From assembly GCA_003313425.1 (NCBI GenBank), contig NHZP01000045.1:335557-399556 (forward strand): a stretch of DNA of 64,000 nt, in the 5' to 3' direction. Origin of the DNA: Pseudopyrenochaeta lycopersici. Lineage: Eukaryota; Ascomycota; Dothideomycetes; Pleosporales; Pseudopyrenochaetaceae. How positions within the stretch are numbered: the first letter of the stretch is position 1; the number at the start of each line of letters is the position of its first letter. Below, piece after piece: positions 57,415-64,000 of this stretch. Made by a program: the position numbers and the translations under genes. The notes under the pieces were generated by a model that did no database searches, was not told the DNA's origin, and worked only from the letters and a program-made list of their open reading frames with translations.

Positions 57415-59706
57415 AGTCTACTATAGGCGCCTTAGATTAGCTAGTAACTCTAGTAGAGCCTAGCTAAGCTTCTACTTTCTAAGTTTATTATTTCTTCTTT
57501 TTAGCTTCCTCTCTTTTCTAGTATTCTCTAATTTTTTCTTAGTAGTTTCTTAGGTATTCCTCTAGTTCTTACGTACTTTCTACGCTTAGGTACTCTTTCT
57601 ATTTAACTAGGTAACTAAAGCTTAGTTCTAGGTTATTAACTCTTCTATTCTATTAGTATCTCTAGATTTTCTTAACTTTAAACTTATTTTCCTCTTCTAG
57701 TTTATACTAGAATATTTTCTATAATAGTATTATAAGGTTAGCTAGTTCTAACTTAGAGATATAGAAGTAGAGGTAGATCTTTATATCTAGTAGTAGCTTA
57801 AGTATATAATTTATAAGTCTGTTTTATTCTTTAACTAAAAATAGTTTAACCTTAACATAATTAAGTCTCTTACTTAGTTACTTATTACGTAGATTTTTTA
57901 TAAGTAAGTATGCTTTATCCCTCTTCTTTAGCTAAGGTACTATTTTTCTTTTCTTATTTTAGTAAGAAATACTATTACGTTATACTTTCTTAAGGTTCTC
58001 TTAGAGTTACTTATATATTTTCTTTATTTCTTTAGCTATTTTTATAGCTGCTTTAGCTTTTCTACTAGGATATAACTTTATAAAGAGATTAGGTTGTCTC
58101 CTATAGTTAGTAAAGAATAGTATCTTTCTAGTCAATTCTAATAATTTATTATTATAAGCTAGTTATACTATTAGTAATAATAAGACCTAATTATTTTATT
58201 ATTAATTACTATAAATCTTTAGGTAAGTCTTTATTATTCTATTTATTCTTTCTATCTATTTGTCTATTTATAGGTAATAGGCTATTAATAATTTTCTTTT
58301 TATTCCTATCGCGGCTATTAATATAGACAAGTAGTTAGATATAAAGAGTTTATCTCTATTACTTATAATAGACTTAGGTATCCTATAATATTATATTAGT
58401 TTATCTAAGATAATAAATACTAGTTATTCTATATTATAGTTATTTTAAAATAGTATTATTTCTACTACTTTTATAAACCTGTAGAATATATTAAAAATAG
58501 CGTTATACTTAATTCCTGTTATAGGATCTTTAGATAGTAGTAACTCTATTACAAAATCTATAGAAATATCTGCCTAAGGTTTATTAAGTAGCTCTATAGC
58601 TTATATTTCTCTATAGAGTATATAGGTACTATATTTATTCTTATAATAGTCTGCGTATTTCTTAATAAACTATTTAACTTTAGCCTTTATATTCTTAAAG
58701 CTATAGTATTACTATATTAGTTCTATTATTCTTTTTATTCTAGGGTAACTATATACTAGGTTATTATAGTATTATTAAATAATTACTTCTTATAATTCTT
58801 TAGGCACTTTAGACATAATTATTATAGTATTATTTAATAACTTATTAGGTCCTAGGCTTCTGTCCTAGTTTATTTAAAGGATAGTATTACTAATTATTAC
58901 TTTTATCCCTATAATATCTAATCTATAGCTAAGAGTATTAGCTCTGCTATTATTCTTTCTTAGTGTGTATATAATCTTAAACTTATATTAGCTTAGTATT
59001 TTAGCCTATCTAACCTATCTTTAATTTAATATCTTAGTAGTAGTAAAGTTAACTAAGTTCTTATAGTCTATAAATATTATAAGATCTAAGCAGCTTTCTA
59101 TATAGATCTGCTAGTAGTTAAGGGCGTTAATAACTACTATAAGCTCTTTATTATATATATTATATTACTCCTTAGAGTCTATAAGTTTCCTAGAGTAGTA
59201 AGTAATTAGGTGCTATTTCTTATTATATTCTTATTTTACTATTATACTTAGTATAAAGTCTAAGGTATCTATTTTAAACTATAAGAGTTCTCTTATTTAA
59301 AATATAATTAATACTAGAGATATAATACAGGCTTCCTTAAGTATACTTTCTTTTATTTATTTTCTTATTCTTATTTTATCTTTTTTCTTATAAGCTTAGT
59401 AAGTAAGATAGATTTCTTAGAGAAGTCTTTAATAAACTATTAGTTAAAGTTAATAAATCTTATAAATAACTATATATCTTTAACTATTTTAAGCTTAGGC
59501 TATTCTTTTACTACTCTTATTTTTTCTTTACTTATCTTTACTCTATATATACTTACTATATATCTTAAGAATTTAACTTCTTCTTTATAGAACTTATATT
59601 TCTTAAGTTTAAGTAGTAAACTAAATCTTCCTAAATAGGTAAGAACTATTTTAACGTACTTAATATATTCTTATAGATTATTAGAGTATATAAGGATATT
59701 ATTAAG
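57415..59706 (-). mobile_element. Minus-strand chromodomain Gypsy pol remnant, heavily RIP-mutated
   Basis: Read right to left: L-N-N-I-L-I-Y-S (the L-D-D-I-L-I-Y-S of RT) at 59705-59680, then K-F-Y-K-E-E-V-K-F-L and F-I-R-F-I-N-F-N. RNase H follows, then integrase near 58330-58210 (N-R-D-K-L-F, then A-Y-Y-L-Q-I-D-R), and a chromodomain-like end near 57600 (L-V-K-Q-K-E-Y-L). The front half of pol, gag and LTRs are not in view. It is cut on the left by the large Gypsy element and on the right, exactly at the catalytic RT motif, by the element starting at 59707. It is the oldest layer of this nest and the most AT-rich. Confidence 0.75.
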
Positions 59707-62700
59707 TGTAATGGGCTGCGCCCTTTAAGCAGGAGAGGCTTCGCTACTATCGCACGGGGAAAGAACTCCTTAATCTCCTCTGCCCCCTTTTCTTATTAGC
59801 TCGTACAAGTTAGCAGCTAGAGGAGTACGTTCCTCTTTGCTCGTACGAACATATATATATATCCTCTAAGGATACCTGTAACCTCTTCTCTATCTTTCTC
59901 CTTCTGTAGTATAGGACAAATGCATACTCGTTAGTTAGGCCTCTTCGCCTATAACATAAGGAGAAAGATTAACAACCTAAAAAAATATATATATATATAT
60001 AATAGACGGACACTAAGGGCCCTTAAACTAACAAGCGTACGAGCTATAATAACAAGAGCACCAGATGCAGATGACAGGAGCCTTAGGACAGCAGCAACAC
60101 TAGCTGCACCAGCACGTACCTCAGCAACACCAGTTGCATCAGCACGACCCCCGACAACTACGCAATAACCAACCCTTAGCAGAAGATCTATTAGTAACAG
60201 TCAACTCCTTACAAGACAGCCTTAACAAGTTAGCTAGTTAACAGCAGAGCCAGCTGTACGAGTTATTGCAGAACTAAGTTTAGGAGCTAAAGAACTTAGT
60301 CGCCAAATTAAGCAGTATATAGATAGTACGCATAGTCTCTACCCCCTTTTTAACAGAATAGTAAGACTCTCCTATATAAGAGATTAGGAAACTAAGACTA
60401 CTAAATATAGAAGTCTTTAAGAAAAGCTCGTATAAGTAATATCTTTAATAGAAAATAAAGGTCTAAGTAAAGCTGTATAGAGACTGTGCAGCCTACCTAG
60501 ATAATAATAGTAGAGTAAATTACGTTATTACTCGTACGACAGGCTAAGCGTTTAACGCCCTTAGCCTATATGTAATAAACCTTATAAATAGGCTAGTAAC
60601 GCTATCCCTCCTTAAGCTATAGTCCTACCTTAATAACTTCTTTAAGGACCCTATAGTAAGAGAGAAAGCCCTTAAATACCTCTGTATAACTAAGTAAGGA
60701 AGAACAGAATTTAACCTTTATATCTAAGCGTTGAACCTTAAGCTCTTTAAAGCTAGGTTAGACAACGTAAGCTATATTTAGAAGATTAACTATCTTAAGA
60801 GTAGCTTAAATAGTAAGCTGCTAAGGACCTAAGCAGGTTATTAACTACTATTTAGAGAAACGTATAAAGAGTTTATATAATAGACTAGGGTAACCTAGGA
60901 AAATTTAAAAGCTATAGAGAGAATTACTACAAGTAAGAGCTATATAAGTAAAGTGTATAATACGCAGAGCTAACTAATAACCTAAAGAGATAATAATAAG
61001 ATAGACTAGATAACTTCTGTAGAAGCTTACTAGCTCTGTATAAAACCTAGAAAAGAATTCTAGGGAATATGTAAATAGGTCTAAGAAAGAAAAGAGAACG
61101 GCGCCTATTTAAGGTGCGGTCTGCACGACTACTAAGTAGCCTAGTATACAATAAAGTTATTAAACAGCTAAGAAGGCTATTATATAAGACAGGTTAATAA
61201 ACCTATAAAACCTATAAAGATTATATCTGCAACTACTAAATAAGTAATAGAATCCCTATCCTCCTTAGACAAGAGAAAAGAGTAGCTCTAGTATAAAGTC
61301 GTGTGCTAGAGCCTACATAAGTCTAAAACCCTATATAAATAATAAGGTTACTTTTACTATAGCTAGTAACTATAAAACCTATATCTATAAATATTATTAT
61401 TAATTCTGTATAACTAGCTACTGCTATAATTAATAATAGTTACTGTACCTACTATTTATTAAGTAAGAAACTTGTAAGGGACTTAAACTTACTACGTATT
61501 AAGATCCTCTCTATTAAGATTAAAGGGGTAAATAAATAAAAGAGTATAGTGTTATACGTTACTAAATTTTTATTAGACGTAGGAGGAATACAGCAGCACG
61601 CAGCTGCGTACGTTACCCTAACTACTTACTAATATAATATAATCCTTAGGAAGACTTAGTTAGAGAGTATTAAAGGCGTTATTAACGCAGAGAAGAAACT
61701 TCTATACTTAAAAGTATATAAGGTTACTATACGCAGTATAGAACACGCTACCTTAGACTTTAGCTATACCCTAGTATTAGCTATAGCTTTCTAATACTAC
61801 GTACAATACTATAAATAAAGCTATAGTAAGACTTAAATCTTTACTATAAGCCTAAGAGATATTAAGAAAGCACTACGCCTAAAGGTCTAGAAAATACTAC
61901 AGGAAATATGTAACACCCTACTAGCTTACGTATAACCTTATCTAAAAATATTCCTACCTAAGGAAAGAAATAAGCTACTCCTATAGTAAGGCCTATAATA
62001 AGACTACGTAATAGAGTTAGAAGAGAAGGATAGATAGAAGCTAAAGATACTGTACAGACCTCTCTATATAATGTTAAGAGATAAACTCTTAGTACTAAGG
62101 AAGACGCTATTAGACCTCCTAGATAAAAGGTTTATCTGTGCGAGCAGCTTACTAGCAGCCTTACCCGTACTATTCGTACGTAAGCTAGGAGGAGGACTAT
62201 AATTCTGTGTAGACTATAGAGCTCTTAACGCCCTAACTAAGAAGGACTATTACCTACTACCTCTTATACGTAAGACGTTAAACTAAATTAGATGAGCTAC
62301 ATAGTATACTAAGCTAGACGTTACTGCAGTATTCTATAAGATAAGGATAAGTAAAGGATTAGAATAGATAACTGCGTTTTAAATATAATTCAGATCGTAC
62401 AAGTAGCTAGTAACGCTCTTTAGCTTAGTAAATACACTAAGTACCTTCTAGAGGTATATTAACTAGGCCCTACAAGACTTCTTAGACGACTTCGCCTCTG
62501 CATACTTAGATAATATCCTTATCTTTACTAAAGGATCCCTCTCTTAGTACTATACTTACGTATAAAAAGTATTAGATCGCCTATAAGAAGCAGGACTATA
62601 CCTAGAACTAAGTAAATGCAAGTTTAATATTTAGCGTATAAAGTACCTTAGCTTTATCCTAGAAGTACAGAAGAGTATATCTATAGACCCTAAGAAAGTC

Positions 62701-64000
62701 TAAGCTATTTAAGAATAGGAGGCCCTAATAATAGTTAAAGGCGTATAAAGATTCCTAGGGTTTACTAACTTCTACAGACGCTTTATCCTAAATTTCTCCT
62801 AACTAGCAGAGCCTCTTATACAGCTAATAAGAAAAGAAGAGAAATTCTTATAAGATATAGAATAAGAGTAAAGTTTCTAAGCTCTTAAGAATATATTCTT
62901 AGTAGATAAAGTCTTTACTACTTTCTTACCTAAATAATAGATAATAGTAGAATATAACTCTTTAGGCTTTACTATAGGTAGGGTACTATTATAAAAAGAT
63001 AAGTAAGGAACTCTTTACACAGTAGCTTACCTCTTAAAGAAATTTCTAGCGCATAAGAGTAACTACCTAATTTATAATAAGGAGTTACTAGCAGTTATTA
63101 TATACTTAAATAAATAGGACGCAGAACTCTGTAGCGTATAAGAATTTAAAGTAATTACTAACTATAAGAACCTAGAGTACTTTATAAAGAAGTAAAAGAT
63201 AATAGAATAATATATATAATAGTTAGTCTACCTATTATAGTTTAATAATATAAAGCTACAGTACTGTCTAGGCAAGGAGAACACCTAAGCGGACGCACTA
63301 TCTAGAAGAGACTAGGACCTACTACAAGGAACGGACGACAGCCGCCTAGTAAGCAGAGAGTTTATTATATTAGTACTAGCCTAACAGTAAGATCTAACAG
63401 TTATAGGGGTCGTATAAACCCCTACGTTAACCCTTAACAGCTTAATTATAGCGAAGTCCCTACTAAAAGCTCTAATCCTTAAGGACTTAATCGCTGAACA
63501 CTAGGACTAAGCTATACAAGATAACTTAACCTATTAGGAAGTCTACGACGCTATAAAGCTAGGTGCTAGGTTACTACCTAGCATAATAAAGAAACTTACT
63601 ATATTACTAAGAGATTACACAATTAACTTAGAGAGAAAGCTTTAATAGAGATCTAGAATCTAGGTGCCTAAAAACAAACCCCTTTGTACGGGAATTATCT
63701 AGCAAGCATATCTAGCTGTACAAACAGGTTACCTAGGAAGAGAAGAAACGTACTGCACGCTAGCTAGTACCTGGTACTAGCTAGGTATAAGTAAAAACGT
63801 CCACTAATTTATACAGAATTACAGCTTATGTAGACAAAGCACCCTGTAGAGAGATAGTAAGCACAGATACCTACGCCTGTTACTAGTACCTAGTCGTACG
63901 TAGCAAGACTTAACAGTTAACTTTATTACTAGTCTACTACTATCATCTAGCTGCACTAACCTAATAGTAGTTAAAGACTGCCTAAGTAAAGGCGTAATAC
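59707..64000 (+). mobile_element. Ty3/Gypsy element running off the window, RIP-inactivated
   Basis: The 5' LTR is about 59707-59956 (TGTAATGGGC...CCTATAACA). Gag starts near ATG 60065 with a Gln/His-rich N-terminus, and has a zinc knuckle near 61105-61145 (x-L-R-C-G-L-H-D-Y, two ligands now Tyr). Then RT at about 62040-62650 (F-C-V-D-Y-R-A-L-N, L-D-V-T-A-V-F, A-Y-L-D-N-I-L-I-F), RNase H about 62940-63310 and integrase from about 63640, where the zinc region and start of the core reach the window edge. A (TA)n run sits at 59980-60002. Target duplication cannot be checked because the right end is outside. Confidence 0.85.

Overview
The window looks like a piece of a filamentous ascomycete genome, most likely a Dothideomycete. 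The evidence is short GT-AG introns (46-105 bp), secreted LysM and CBM18 chitin-binding proteins, a killer-toxin-like GH18 chitinase, and transposons wrecked by repeat-induced point mutation (RIP). RIP shows as CpA to TpA change on both strands. Glutamine codons have become TAG/TAA stops and zinc-ligand His/Cys have become Tyr, while CpG survives. The species assignment is inference.

Layout. 1-9.5 kb is a transposon graveyard: a Fot1/pogo-like element (25-1969), a solo LTR (2316-2704), a RIP-damaged zinc-finger gene resembling DUF3435 C-termini (about 3392-4216), an unrecognised decayed repeat-family gene on the minus strand (about 4340-5294), and a second pogo transposase broken by a 153-bp MITE. 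9.5-20 kb is the intact, GC-balanced island with the only genes I believe are functional: an F-box protein, a four-LysM secreted protein, a LysM plus three-CBM18 secreted protein, and an 11-exon gene fusing a NucA/NucB-type DNase domain to CBM18 and GH18 chitinase domains. A 262-bp MITE lies between the two LysM genes. 20-29 kb is a mosaic of Copia, Tc1/mariner and pogo remnants. 29-39 kb is AT-rich and RIP-saturated, with recognisable ghosts of a protein kinase and a BCS1-like AAA ATPase plus a Tc1/mariner copy. 39-57.4 kb is one Ty3/Gypsy element with 328-bp LTRs, an extra roughly 3-kb open frame after integrase, and a chromodomain Gypsy (40131-46725) nested in its gag. 57.4-59.7 kb is a minus-strand Gypsy remnant, into whose reverse-transcriptase motif a further Gypsy (59707 to window end) has inserted.

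How the genes may work together. The two LysM proteins and the chitinase all act on chitin outside the cell. The LysM-CBM18 gene and the chitinase are divergently transcribed from a shared 710-bp promoter region. The DNase-chitinase fusion has dibasic (Kex2-like) sites between its halves. It resembles the logic of chitinase-carried killer toxins, with a DNase as possible cargo, and is the most interesting locus here. That function is inference; the domain order and exon structure are read directly from the sequence.
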